Shown here: one piece after another, positions 32,923 through 40,953 of the stretch | Position numbering within the stretch: the first letter of the stretch is position 1 | How the letters are laid out: every line of letters starts with the position of its first letter | Assembly: GCA_025355995.1 (NCBI GenBank) | Contig: JANXYQ010000086.1 | Coordinates: 1 to 40,953, forward strand | Source: Spirochaetaceae bacterium | GTDB taxonomy: Bacteria; Spirochaetota; Spirochaetia; Treponematales; Rectinemataceae | Direction: 5' to 3' | DNA length: 40,953 nt | Notes under the pieces: generated by a model | Seen by the model: only the letters and a program-made list of their open reading frames with translations | Told to the model about the DNA's origin: nothing | Database searches by the model: none | Program-made: the position numbers and the translations under genes

Positions 32923-34002
32923 ATGGCGACGATAAAGGACATCGCTCGGGAGGCCATGGTCAGCGTGACCACCGTCTCCAACGTCATCCACAACAAGAGC
33001 GCCCACGTCGCGCCGGAAACCGTCGAGCGGATCAACAAGATCATCGAGGCCCACAATTACACGCCGAATATGTCCGCCCGGGCCCTCGTCAACAAGTCCT
33101 CCCGCATCATCGGGGTCATCAACCACCTGATCCCGCAGCAAGCCGGCAGCTTCCTCCAGGATCCCTTCCACGGGGCCTTCATAGGAGGGATCGAGCGGGC
33201 GCTGCGCCTCCGCGACTATTACATGATGGTCAGGACGGTGGAGAGCGAGGCGGAGATCCTCTCCCTGTTCCGCAACTGGAACCTCGACGGCGTGATCCTC
33301 ACGGGGTTGTTCGAGGACAGCTTCTTCGGCAGGCTCATAAAGGCCGACAAGCCGATCGTCCTCCTCGACAGCTACATCGGGAGCGACAAGATATTCAACG
33401 TCGGGCTCGAGGACTACAGGGGTGGGCTCTTGGCCACCCGGTACCTGATCGACCGCGGCCACAGGGACATCGTGTTCGCCTCTCCGCGCATCGTCGCGCA
33501 CGGCGTCATCGACGAGCGGTACAAGGGCTACTGCGACGCCCTGAGGGCGGCCGGCCTCCCCCTCTCTCCGGAGAACGTCTACGAGCAGGAAATCACCATC
33601 TCCGAGGGGATCAAGCTCGGGCAGGCCCTGAGCGCCCGAAGGGACGTGAGCGCGATATTCGCCACCGCCGACATCCTCGCCGCCGGCATCATGTCCGGCC
33701 TCCAGGCCTCGGGCGTCCGCGTGCCCGAGGACATGTCGATAGTGGGCTTCGACGACCTCTTCATCAGCCGCATCACCAGCCCCCAGCTCACCACGATCCA
33801 CCAGGACGCCGACGCCAAGGGCGCGATCGCGGCCGACCTCATGGTCGATTACTTGGAGGGGAAGGCTCCCGCGAGCCGGACAATCATCATGCCGGTGAGC
33901 CTAGTCGAGAGGGCGTCGGTGGCGGCCGCCCCGACCCTCGGCCGCGCGATGCTGAATAGAATCCGCGGTGCCCAGGAAAAAAAGCGGGTTGACAGGTTTT
34001 AG
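32923..34002 (+). CDS. LacI family transcriptional regulator of the glycan locus
   Basis: 359 aa. N-terminal HTH (ATIKDIAREAMVSVTTVSNV, residues 2-21) with hinge ending near SARALVNKSSRIIGVI, then a periplasmic-binding-protein-like effector domain with FATADILAAGIMSGL and IVGFDDLFISRITSPQLTTI. Start ATG 32923 fits the family; a TTG at 32854 with GAGGGG upstream is a possible longer start (23 more residues). It lies directly before the genes carrying the two matched operators, which makes it their likely repressor. Effector unknown, probably the imported sugar. Confidence 0.93.
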   Translation: MATIKDIAREAMVSVTTVSNVIHNKSAHVAPETVERINKIIEAHNYTPNMSARALVNKSSRIIGVINHLIPQQAGSFLQDPFHGAFIGGIERALRLRDYYMMVRTVESEAEILSLFRNWNLDGVILTGLFEDSFFGRLIKADKPIVLLDSYIGSDKIFNVGLEDYRGGLLATRYLIDRGHRDIVFASPRIVAHGVIDERYKGYCDALRAAGLPLSPENVYEQEITISEGIKLGQALSARRDVSAIFATADILAAGIMSGLQASGVRVPEDMSIVGFDDLFISRITSPQLTTIHQDADAKGAIAADLMVDYLEGKAPASRTIIMPVSLVERASVAAAPTLGRAMLNRIRGAQEKKRVDRF

Positions 34003-34018
34003 GAAGCGGTTTTATAGT
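33989..34018 (+). promoter_or_regulatory. Promoter of the surface glycosidase gene
   Basis: TTGACA (33989-33994), 18 bp, TATAGT (34013-34018). The -35 overlaps the end of the lacI-type gene; expected start ~34025. Confidence 0.85.
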
Positions 34019-34026
34019 ATTCCAAA

Positions 34027-34040
34027 GTTTAACGTTCAAC
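34027..34040 (+). promoter_or_regulatory. LacI-type operator 1
   Basis: GTTTAACGTTCAAC, a 14-bp palindrome with one mismatch pair centred on CG. It begins eight bases after the -10, covering about +2 to +15, so a bound repressor would block transcription. Its reverse complement with one flanking base matches operator 2 in 14 of 15 positions. Confidence 0.75.
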
Positions 34041-34071
34041 CTATCTAGTCAACCAAGCGAGGTCGACACTC

Positions 34072-35907
34072 ATGACGCGAAGCGCTGCCATATACGTCTA
34101 CCTCCTTTCCGCGGCGATCCTGGTTTTCGCCGCCGGCTGTGCGACGGCTGGCGCCGGCCCGAAGGCGGGCGCCGGCTCGCGGGAGCAGGGGTCCGGGGCG
34201 AGCGGCGGGCTCAGGATCGAGGAGCCCGAGGCGCGCGGAGAGAAGAGGCCCCTTGTCCTGGTCCACTACATGCCCTGGTTCCAGGCGCCCCCGATAGCGG
34301 CCGGCTATGGCTTCCATTGGCACCAGGGCGGCGCGGTCTTCGATCCCTTCGCGACACTCCCGGACGGGCGGGCCAATATCGCATCCAACTATTATCCGCT
34401 TACCGGCCCCTACGACAGCCGGGACGGTAAGGCCCTCGAGTATCAGGCCGCCCTGATGAAGATGAGCGGCATCGACGGCGTCGTCTTCGATTGGTACGGC
34501 ATCGACGAGGCCCTTGACTACGGGCCGATCCACGAATCCACGCTCGCGATGATCGCGGTGCTCAAGGCGGCGGGACTCGCGTACGCGATATGCTACGAGG
34601 ACCAGAGCATAGGCAGGATGATCGAGGCGAAGCACCTGACGCGCGACGGCGCCCTCGCGGCCGCGAAGAAGACCTTCGATTGGCTGCAGGAGAATTGGTT
34701 CGCCGATGAAGCCTACGCGAAGCTGGACGGTCGCCCGGTGGTACTCTGCTTCGGGCCCCAGTACTTCAAGGACGCCGCCCAATGGAACGAGATCCTCTCC
34801 GTAGATGGACCGCGCCCCTGGCTGGTCTGCCTCGACGACCAGGGCTCGGCCGTCGCGGACGGCTCCTACGACTGGCCGCCGATGTGGGCCTCCGAGGGCG
34901 GAGCCCTCTCGAGGGATCGGCTTGTCTCCTACCTCAACGGCTTCTACGAGAGACAAAGCGCGAAGCCCCATCTCGTAGCGACGGCCTTCCCGGGTTTCTT
35001 CGACATATACCAGAAGGCTGGCAGCGGCCGCAGCTACGGCTTCCTCGACTACGCCGAGGGCGCGACCTTCGAGCTGACCTTAGGCGCGGCCATGCGCGCC
35101 CGTCCCGATATCATCCAGATTGCGACCTGGAACGATTACGGAGAGGGCACGGTCGTCGAGCCCACGATCGAGCACGGGTACCGGGAGCTCGAAGTCTTGC
35201 AGGACTTGCGTAGGCGGTTCGAGGCGGATTTTCCCTACGATTATTCCGACCTCCGCGCCCCCATCGAGCTCTTCAAGGCGAGACAGTCGGCAGCGGGCGG
35301 CGCCGATCGGCGAAAGAGCATCGGCGCCGTTTATGACGCGATATTCGCGAACTCTCCCGACGCGTATCGGGCCGCGCTGGCCGCCGCCAAGATCAAGACG
35401 GATTTCGGCGTCAGCCCCTACCTCCGCGAAAGAGCCGCCCCGAGCGCCGCGCTCGACCCGTCGCTCGCGGTCTTCGATCCCGCGGGGCGGGAGAATCTGG
35501 CTTTCAGGATGCCGATCGTCTATACCAGCAACATCTACGCATTCACCGGCGACAAGGCCGTCGACGGAGACCTCTCGAGCTACTGGGAGGGCGCGGCGAA
35601 TAGCTACCCCGACAGCCTCACCGTGGACCTGGTCTCCTCGCGGCGGCTCGGGACGGCGGTGCTGAAGCTCAATCCAAAGCGGATCTGGGGACCGAGGACG
35701 CAGCGCATCGAAGTACTCTCCAGCGAGGACGGGAAAGAATTCGTTCCGCTCGCGCCCGAGCGCGACTATCCCTTCGACCCGGCCGCCAACGGCAATGCGG
35801 TGGCCATACCCCTGGGCGTGGCCGCCCGCTACCTCCGCCTGGTCTTCAGCGGCAACAGCGGCGCGGGCGCGGGCCAGCTCGCCGAGCTCGAGATTTACGG
35901 CGAGTGA
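34072..35907 (+). CDS. Surface lipoprotein with GH99/GH71-like domain and C-terminal F5/8C-type module
   Basis: 611 aa. Lipoprotein signal with lipobox FAAGC (Cys23), then a Gly/Ala-rich linker to ~50. Residues ~58-385 resemble the GH99/GH71-like (WbsX-type) fold: LVHYMPWF, GIDGVVFDWYG, VVLCFGPQYF, and IATWNDYGEGT with Glu358. The C-terminal ~140 residues (NLAFRMPIVYTS..., AVDGDLSSYWEG, LRLVFSGNSG, LAELEIYG) look like a discoidin/CBM32 sugar-binding module. Likely cleaves or binds a glycan outside the inner membrane; known GH99 act on alpha-mannosides and GH71 on alpha-1,3-glucan, but the substrate here is unproven. Own LacI-controlled promoter. Confidence 0.85.
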   Translation: MTRSAAIYVYLLSAAILVFAAGCATAGAGPKAGAGSREQGSGASGGLRIEEPEARGEKRPLVLVHYMPWFQAPPIAAGYGFHWHQGGAVFDPFATLPDGRANIASNYYPLTGPYDSRDGKALEYQAALMKMSGIDGVVFDWYGIDEALDYGPIHESTLAMIAVLKAAGLAYAICYEDQSIGRMIEAKHLTRDGALAAAKKTFDWLQENWFADEAYAKLDGRPVVLCFGPQYFKDAAQWNEILSVDGPRPWLVCLDDQGSAVADGSYDWPPMWASEGGALSRDRLVSYLNGFYERQSAKPHLVATAFPGFFDIYQKAGSGRSYGFLDYAEGATFELTLGAAMRARPDIIQIATWNDYGEGTVVEPTIEHGYRELEVLQDLRRRFEADFPYDYSDLRAPIELFKARQSAAGGADRRKSIGAVYDAIFANSPDAYRAALAAAKIKTDFGVSPYLRERAAPSAALDPSLAVFDPAGRENLAFRMPIVYTSNIYAFTGDKAVDGDLSSYWEGAANSYPDSLTVDLVSSRRLGTAVLKLNPKRIWGPRTQRIEVLSSEDGKEFVPLAPERDYPFDPAANGNAVAIPLGVAARYLRLVFSGNSGAGAGQLAELEIYGE

Positions 35908-35945
35908 AGCGGCCTCGGCCTTCGGAAAATAGCTACGAAAATTTC

Positions 35946-35974
35946 TTGACAGGGATTTGGGGCGGGATTACACT
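35946..35974 (+). promoter_or_regulatory. Promoter of the sugar ABC/GH65 operon
   Basis: TTGACA (35946-35951), 17 bp, TACACT (35969-35974). Expected start ~35981. Confidence 0.85.
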
Positions 35975-35981
35975 CCCGTAG

Positions 35982-35995
35982 GTTAAACGTTAAAC
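35982..35995 (+). promoter_or_regulatory. LacI-type operator 2
   Basis: GTTAAACGTTAAAC, same palindrome as operator 1 and seven bases after the -10. A further half-site-like TAAACGT follows as part of the direct repeat TTAAACGTTAAACG. Confidence 0.75.
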
Positions 35996-36066
35996 GTATT
36001 TTGCGGCCTCGACTTTCCATCGGCGCCGCTCGAAGAAGAATCAGGTCACAGGAGGAAGGAGAAGCT

Positions 36067-37428
36067 ATGAGAAAGACAGCAATCGCATTGTGCCTCGCGC
36101 TTACGCTGGTCGGCATGGCGTCGGCGCAGAACGTAACGGTGAAGCTCGGGATCTGGCCGGAGGACACCCTCGCCGGCGACATCGCCATGCACCAGGGCTT
36201 CGTGAAGGAATTCAACGCGACGTACCCGAACGTGACGATCGTGCCGGCCTATTACAAGTACGCGACCGACACCTTCGTGTCCCTGGCCGAGACCGGCCAG
36301 CTCCCCACGATCTTCGAGTCCTGGTTCACCGAGCCTCAGAAGCTCATCGCCGGCAAATTCGTCAAGGACATCACCGCCGAGGTGAAGGCCCTCGGCTGGG
36401 ACGCCAAGATGAACAAGTCGGTCCTCGACCTCATGTCCAAGGACGGGAAGATCTACGGCGTGCCCCGCGACGCCTACGCCCTCGGCCTCATGGTCAACGT
36501 CGAGCTCTTCAAGAAGGCCGGGCTCGTCGACAAGAGCGGCCTCCCCCTCTATCCGAAGACCTGGGACGAGCTCGCCAAGACTGCCAAGACCATCAAGGAC
36601 AAGACCGGCGCGGCCGGGCTCTGCCTCCTCGCCAAGGACAACGCCGGCGGCTGGCACTTCACCAACATCGCCTGGGCCTTCGGCGCCAAGTTCGAGGCGC
36701 AGAAGGCCGGCAAGTGGGTCGCCGCCTTAAATACCCCCGAGGCCGTCGCCGCGGTGCAGTACATCAAGGACCTCAAGTGGAAATACGACGTGCTGACCGC
36801 CGATCCGACCAACGAGGACTGGGGCACGGGCTTCCGCGAGCTCGGAACCGGCGCGGCCGCCATGTACATCGGGGCCCAGGACGCCGTCAACCAGCCCACC
36901 CAGGTCAACGGGCTCGACGTCAAGAGCCTCGCGCTCGTGCCCGTCCCCGCGGGCCCCAAGGGCCAGTTCTCCCTCATGGGCGGCACTCCCTACATGTTCC
37001 CCGCCAACGCGACCTCCGCCCAGGTCACCGCCGCCCTCCACTACCTCGAGGTGATGGGCCGGGCTCCCCTCGTCAACGCGAAGACGGTCGCCGGCCTCAA
37101 GGCCGATGCCCAGAACCGCAAGAACCAGGGCGTCCCCGTCGTGCCGACCTTCCCCGCATGGACGGACCCCGCCTTCCTCAAGGCCCAGGCCGCCGCCCTC
37201 GACGAGTCCCGCAACGTCGATATGCGCCTGTACAACGATTACTACGCGGCGGTCGCCAAGAAGGGCAACCTCCGCACCGAGGAGCCCTTCGCCGCGCAGG
37301 ACCTCTACGCCGAGCTCACAAAGGTTCTCCAGGCCGTCGTGACCGACAAGGGCGCCAACGTGCAGGCCCTCCTCGACACCGCCCAGAAAAACTTCCAGCC
37401 CCTCCTCGACAAGGCCGCCAATAAGTAA
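36067..37428 (+). CDS. Sugar ABC transporter substrate-binding protein
   Basis: 453 aa, CUT1-type extracellular sugar-binding protein (MalE/UgpB class). Signal peptide MRKTAIALCLALTLVGMASA, cut before Gln21, with no lipobox cysteine, so the mature protein is predicted free in the periplasm. Landmarks: KLGIWPED, FNATYPNVTIVPAYY, KIYGVPRDAYALGLMVNVELFKKAGL (family anchor, residues ~130-155), TWDELAKTAKTIK and MGGTPYMFPANATS. Strong ribosome site AGGAGGAAGGAG before ATG 36067. First gene of the operon; specificity unknown, presumably a di- or oligosaccharide for the GH65 enzyme. Confidence 0.93.
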   Translation: MRKTAIALCLALTLVGMASAQNVTVKLGIWPEDTLAGDIAMHQGFVKEFNATYPNVTIVPAYYKYATDTFVSLAETGQLPTIFESWFTEPQKLIAGKFVKDITAEVKALGWDAKMNKSVLDLMSKDGKIYGVPRDAYALGLMVNVELFKKAGLVDKSGLPLYPKTWDELAKTAKTIKDKTGAAGLCLLAKDNAGGWHFTNIAWAFGAKFEAQKAGKWVAALNTPEAVAAVQYIKDLKWKYDVLTADPTNEDWGTGFRELGTGAAAMYIGAQDAVNQPTQVNGLDVKSLALVPVPAGPKGQFSLMGGTPYMFPANATSAQVTAALHYLEVMGRAPLVNAKTVAGLKADAQNRKNQGVPVVPTFPAWTDPAFLKAQAAALDESRNVDMRLYNDYYAAVAKKGNLRTEEPFAAQDLYAELTKVLQAVVTDKGANVQALLDTAQKNFQPLLDKAANK

Positions 37429-37438
37429 TAGGCAGCCT

Positions 37439-37480
37439 CGACTCTTCCGTCCGCGGGTCCGCCCCCGGACGGAAGAGTCG
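37439..37480 (+). other. Long perfect hairpin between binding-protein and permease genes
   Basis: A 15-bp perfect stem: CGACTCTTCCGTCCG (37439-37453) and CGGACGGAAGAGTCG (37466-37480) with a 12-nt loop. No T-run follows, so attenuation/mRNA-end protection of the upstream binding-protein message is likelier than full termination. TATACT (37481-37486) starts immediately after it and may give a secondary promoter for the permeases. Confidence 0.75.
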
Positions 37481-37517
37481 TATACTGTCGATATCCAATC
37501 CTTCCCGCGGGGTAGAG

Positions 37518-38432
37518 ATGAGCGCAGCCAGTCCGGCTCGGATGACGAAGAGGATCCCGTTCGACGTTAGGCTCAGGAAGAACCTGCCCGGCTGGCTCAT
37601 CATGCTGCCGAGCCTGGTCCTGTTCTCCTTCTTCGTGTGGGAGCCCCTCCTCGAGAGCGTCCGCCTCTCCCTCTATACCGCCGAAGGCATGAGACTCGTC
37701 CAGTTCGTCGGCTTCCAGAACTACCTCGACGTCTTCCAGCACCCGGACTTCTGGCCGGCCATCCGCAATACCTTCTACTACACGCTCTGGTCCCTCGCGA
37801 TCGGCTTCCTCGTGCCGATCGTACTCGCCATCCTCATCAACGAGATCCGCAGGGGGAGGTCCTTCTTCAAGGTCGGCATCTACCTCCCCAACATCGTCCC
37901 CGGGATGGCCATGGTCCTCATGTGGGGCTTCATCTTCAAGCCGAGCAACGCGGGCATACTGAATGTCATGCTGAGCGCCCTCGGCATCCACGCCCAGCCC
38001 TGGCTCACGGATCCGCACCTGACCATCCCCCTCATCGTCGCCACCCTGACCTGGCAGGGCGCCGGGGCGACCGCGCTGCTCTACATCGCCGGCCTCCAGG
38101 GCATCGATCCCGAGCTCTACGACGCGGCCATAATGGACGGGGCGGGAATCTGGAAGCGCGTCCGCTACATAACGGTGCCGAATATCTACAACCTCGCCAG
38201 GACCCTGCTGATCCTGCAGATAATCTCCGTGTTCCAAATACTCTACCAGCCCTTGGTAATGACCAACGGAGGGCCCAACAACGCGTCGATCTCGATAATG
38301 CAGCTCGTCTTCCGGTACGCGTTCCAGAATTACGATTACCCCAAGGCGGGAGCCGTCTCGGTGATCATCTCGCTCATCCTGATCGCCCTGACCGCGGCGT
38401 ATAATAAGCTGAACAAAGAGAAGGACATGTAG
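37518..38432 (+). CDS. Sugar ABC transporter permease (MalF-like)
   Basis: 304 aa, six membrane helices. Inner-membrane channel subunit of a CUT1 sugar importer. The ATPase-contact EAA loop is ELYDAAIMDGAGIWKRV, followed by YITVPNI. The N-terminal WLIMLPSLVLFSFFVWEPL helix is typical of MalF/UgpA proteins. Start ATG 37518 follows GGGGTAGAG. The next permease starts nine bases after the stop. Confidence 0.94.
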   Translation: MSAASPARMTKRIPFDVRLRKNLPGWLIMLPSLVLFSFFVWEPLLESVRLSLYTAEGMRLVQFVGFQNYLDVFQHPDFWPAIRNTFYYTLWSLAIGFLVPIVLAILINEIRRGRSFFKVGIYLPNIVPGMAMVLMWGFIFKPSNAGILNVMLSALGIHAQPWLTDPHLTIPLIVATLTWQGAGATALLYIAGLQGIDPELYDAAIMDGAGIWKRVRYITVPNIYNLARTLLILQIISVFQILYQPLVMTNGGPNNASISIMQLVFRYAFQNYDYPKAGAVSVIISLILIALTAAYNKLNKEKDM

Positions 38433-38440
38433 GCGGGGCT

Positions 38441-39310
38441 ATGGCGAACAAGAACGCTGGATACGGCATCATCCGGGACCTCGACCTCAAAAGCCCGGGC
38501 GTCCGCTCGGGGTACAGGCTCGTTTTCGCGATCTGCGTAGTCGCCCTCCTCGTCGGGATCGCGCCGATGGTATGGGTCGTCGTCTCGGGCTTCAAGACCA
38601 TCAAGGAATTCGTGATATCGGTCAACGTCATCCCCGAGTCTTTCGATATCTCCAAGTATACGGGGACCTGGATCAGCCTCAAATTCGCGAAGTACTACCG
38701 GAACTCCCTCGTATCCGTGATAGGCAGCGTGGGCTGCGCCGTGATCTTCAACGGGCTCCTGGGCTACGCCCTCTCGAAGGTCAAGCCCTCCGGCTGGAGG
38801 ATCGTGTACGCCTTGGTGATGGCCGGCCTCCTCATACCCGCCACGACCAGCATCGTCCCCCTCTTCATCAACATCACGAGGGTGCACTTGAACGGCAGCT
38901 TCGTTCCGCTCTGGCTCTCGATCGGCGCCAACGCCTTCTACGTGGTGCTCTTCAAGACCTTCTTCGACTCGCTCCCGAACTCCCTCGTCGAGGCGGCGAA
39001 GATCGACGGCTGCACCGACTTCAGGGTGTTCCGCAGCATAGCCCTGCCCCTGAGCCGCTCGATAATGATGGTCGTGGCCATCTACGCGATCAACGCCGCC
39101 TGGTCGGACTTCCTCCTCCCCTACCTGGTGCTGAACCAGTCGGGCCTGGAGACGGTGATGGTGAGGCTTTTCCAGTTCAGGAACGGGAAGACCTCCGACA
39201 TCGACATCCTCAGGGCCATCGTCTTCGTCATCATCCCGCCGACGGTCCTGTTCCTGTTCTTCCAAAAGCAGATAACCCAGGTGACTGCGCAGTCGGGCAT
39301 CAAGGGATAG
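38441..39310 (+). CDS. Sugar ABC transporter permease (MalG-like)
   Basis: 289 aa, six membrane helices, second channel subunit of the importer. EAA loop SLVEAAKIDGCTDFRVF followed by RSIALPLSRS. The first helix (LVFAICVVALLVGIAPMVWVV) and the PLWLSIGANAFYVVLFKTFF region are typical of MalG/UgpE proteins. No ATPase gene follows; as in many Gram-positive and spirochaetal sugar importers, a shared MsmX/UgpC-type ATPase encoded elsewhere is probably used. Confidence 0.94.
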   Translation: MANKNAGYGIIRDLDLKSPGVRSGYRLVFAICVVALLVGIAPMVWVVVSGFKTIKEFVISVNVIPESFDISKYTGTWISLKFAKYYRNSLVSVIGSVGCAVIFNGLLGYALSKVKPSGWRIVYALVMAGLLIPATTSIVPLFINITRVHLNGSFVPLWLSIGANAFYVVLFKTFFDSLPNSLVEAAKIDGCTDFRVFRSIALPLSRSIMMVVAIYAINAAWSDFLLPYLVLNQSGLETVMVRLFQFRNGKTSDIDILRAIVFVIIPPTVLFLFFQKQITQVTAQSGIKG

Positions 39311-39335
39311 CGAAATCCCTTATTGAGGTAACTTC

Positions 39336-40953
39336 ATGGCTAAGGTCGCTGATCGTTATTTGAGGCTCGATCCCTGGATGATCGTCGAGGAGGGCTGGGA
39401 CGGGACCAAGAGCCTCGTCTCCGAGTCGGTCTTCTCGCTCGGGAACGAGTACATGGGAGTGCGCGGGTACTTCGAGGAGGGATTCTCCGGCGAGAGCCTC
39501 CTCGGCAGCTATTTCAACGGCGTATACGAAGAGGAGCCCTGCGAGGGAACCGCCTACAAGGGCATCGTCCAGAAGACGCACTTCATGGCGAACGCGGCGG
39601 ACTGGCTCTACGCGAGGATTTCCTTCGAGGGCGAGGCCCTCGACCTCGGCTCCTCCGCAATCGGGAATTATCGGCGCTGCCTCGACCTGCGGAAGGGGAC
39701 GCTGACGCGCGAATTCGACTGGCGAGTCGCAGGCGGAAAGGCCATCCGCGTCTCCCTCCTCCGCTTCCTCGACATGAAGGACTACGAGAGGGGCTACCAG
39801 CGCCTCGCCTTCACCCCTCTCGGCTTCTCCGGGACGCTGAGTCTCAGGATCGCAAACGATTTCGGCACGATCCATGCCGGCAGGAAGAGATGCCTGTGGA
39901 AGGACCTGAGGCGCGGCTTCGGCGCGGCCGGGAGCGCCGCCGCCATGGCCTCGACCCTCACGACGGGGCAGAGACTCTTCACGGGCTTCGTCTGGGCGTC
40001 GAACCGCGGCGCCGCGGCGGAGCGCTTGGAGTCCGGAATGCTCGCCGGCTACGGCATCGAAGTCGGCCTGATCTCGGGCGAGGAGAGCTTCGTCGAGAAA
40101 ATAATCTATAACCTCGTCGAGAAGGACTCGTCGGTCGATCCGGATAGCGTCTGGAACAGGGGCATGGAGGGCCTGTCCCTCCTGGGCGCTAGGCCCTTCC
40201 CCGTGGCCCGGAGGGCGCAAGAGGAATACTGGCTCTCGTTCTGGGAGCGCTTCGACGTGCGGATCGACGGGGACGAGCTGAACCAGCAGGGCATCAGGTA
40301 CTGTGTCTTCCAGATGCAGCAGACCTACCACGGCGCAGACCCCTCGGACAATATAGGCGCCAAGGGCCTGACCGGCGAGGCCTATAACGGGCACGCCTTC
40401 TGGGATACCGAGACCTACTGCCTGCCCTTCTTCCTCTTCACGAACCCCGGGGCGGCCAGGAACCTACTTGAGTACCGCTACAGGACCCTGCCCCAGGCCA
40501 TGGACCGCGCGAGGATGCTCGACTGCCGCGGCGCCTGCTATCCCGTAGCCACCCTGAACGGGGAGGAGGCCTGCAATCTCTGGCAGCACGCGAGCCTGCA
40601 GTTCCAGCCCAGCACCGCGGTAGCCTACGGCATCGCCCACTATTCGAGGGTCTCGGGGGACCGCGATTTCCTCTACGGGCACGGGGCGGAGATGCTCCTG
40701 CAGATCAGCCGCTTCCTCGAGTCGCGGGGAGCCTGGGACCAGTCGGGGTCGGGCTTCGGATTCTACGCCGTCATGGGGCCGGACGAGTTCCACATGATGG
40801 TCAACAACAACTGCTATACCAACTTCATGGCGAAGAAGACCTTCGAGTTCTCCCTCGCCACCCTGGCGGCGATGAGGGAGGAGAGACCCGAAGCCTATAG
40901 CTCCCTCGCCTCGCGGACCGGCCTGGCCGACGCCGAGCTCGAGGGCCTCGAGC
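39336..40953 (+). CDS. GH65 disaccharide phosphorylase (maltose/kojibiose/nigerose type), 3' end cut
   Basis: First 539 codons; the gene runs off the right edge (full family members are ~750-800 aa). Cytoplasmic inverting phosphorylase: alpha-disaccharide + phosphate gives beta-glucose-1-phosphate + the other sugar. N-terminal beta-sandwich (SLGNEYMGVRGYFEEG), then the (alpha/alpha)6 barrel with GLTGEAYNGHAFWDTETY, LFQ-like QHASLQFQPSTAVAY and GPDEFH with general acid Glu484. Ribosome site GAGGT before ATG 39336. Last visible gene of the LacI-controlled operon; linkage specificity is not readable. Confidence 0.95.
   Translation, partial: MAKVADRYLRLDPWMIVEEGWDGTKSLVSESVFSLGNEYMGVRGYFEEGFSGESLLGSYFNGVYEEEPCEGTAYKGIVQKTHFMANAADWLYARISFEGEALDLGSSAIGNYRRCLDLRKGTLTREFDWRVAGGKAIRVSLLRFLDMKDYERGYQRLAFTPLGFSGTLSLRIANDFGTIHAGRKRCLWKDLRRGFGAAGSAAAMASTLTTGQRLFTGFVWASNRGAAAERLESGMLAGYGIEVGLISGEESFVEKIIYNLVEKDSSVDPDSVWNRGMEGLSLLGARPFPVARRAQEEYWLSFWERFDVRIDGDELNQQGIRYCVFQMQQTYHGADPSDNIGAKGLTGEAYNGHAFWDTETYCLPFFLFTNPGAARNLLEYRYRTLPQAMDRARMLDCRGACYPVATLNGEEACNLWQHASLQFQPSTAVAYGIAHYSRVSGDRDFLYGHGAEMLLQISRFLESRGAWDQSGSGFGFYAVMGPDEFHMMVNNNCYTNFMAKKTFEFSLATLAAMREERPEAYSSLASRTGLADAELEGLE

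Noticed and set aside
39311-39335. Separate promoter for the GH65 gene
   Set aside because: The 25-bp gap has a ribosome site but no -10/-35 pair; the gene is read as part of the ABC operon.

Overview
The window is a gene-dense, high-GC chromosomal segment from what is most probably a spirochaete (Spirochaetota, inference). The main evidence is an EF-G of the spirochaete/mitochondrial EF-G1 type, an IleRS of the eukaryote-like type, an extra FliL-like protein and several proteins whose only recognisable resemblance is to conserved spirochaetal hypotheticals. There is no rRNA, CRISPR array, prophage or insertion sequence; the only RNA gene seen is tRNA-Ala(GGC). Housekeeping-type promoters are easy to read (TTGNCN, 16-18 bp, TATACT-like), and several put the transcription start on or beside the start codon.

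Left part (1-9025): the 5' end of ileS; the cytochrome bd maturation exporter cydDC divergent from the bd quinol oxidase cydAB; a sulfide:quinone oxidoreductase gene that appears broken by deletions; a small four-cysteine protein; and a rhomboid protease overlapping a secreted protein gene. Middle-left (9110-16807): a PlsC-like acyltransferase, a large conserved hypothetical, a DUF475/TerC-like membrane protein, then a tight four-gene operon (membrane protein, secreted DUF362, CxxG permease, ferredoxin-DUF362) of unknown function, followed upstream by tRNA-Ala with promoter and terminator.

Middle (16941-29658): a THUMP-type RNA methyltransferase; zwf and pgl (oxidative pentose phosphate pathway) separated by an opposing PAS/HisKA_2 kinase-like gene; a MarR regulator operon with a PNPOx-fold protein; an acetylxylan esterase-like hydrolase; a palindromic repeat cluster; a RecA-like P-loop protein; fusA with an unusual leader and downstream repeats; a GAF protein related to free methionine-R-sulfoxide reductase; tryptophanase; and a FliL-like protein.

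Right part (29668-40953): an acyl-CoA ligase/flavin reductase operon, then a carbohydrate locus: beta-phosphoglucomutase divergent from a LacI regulator, a surface lipoprotein with a GH99/GH71-like domain plus an F5/8C-type module, a sugar ABC importer (binding protein and two permeases, no ATPase gene) and a GH65 phosphorylase cut by the window end. Two almost identical operators sit at the same place over two strong promoters, in front of the lipoprotein and of the ABC/GH65 operon. The proposed scheme is: glycan cleaved at the surface, oligosaccharide imported, phosphorolysed to beta-glucose-1-phosphate, isomerised by PgmB to glucose-6-phosphate, then fed to glycolysis or Zwf/Pgl. This locus and the DUF362/permease operon are the best candidates for undescribed biology.
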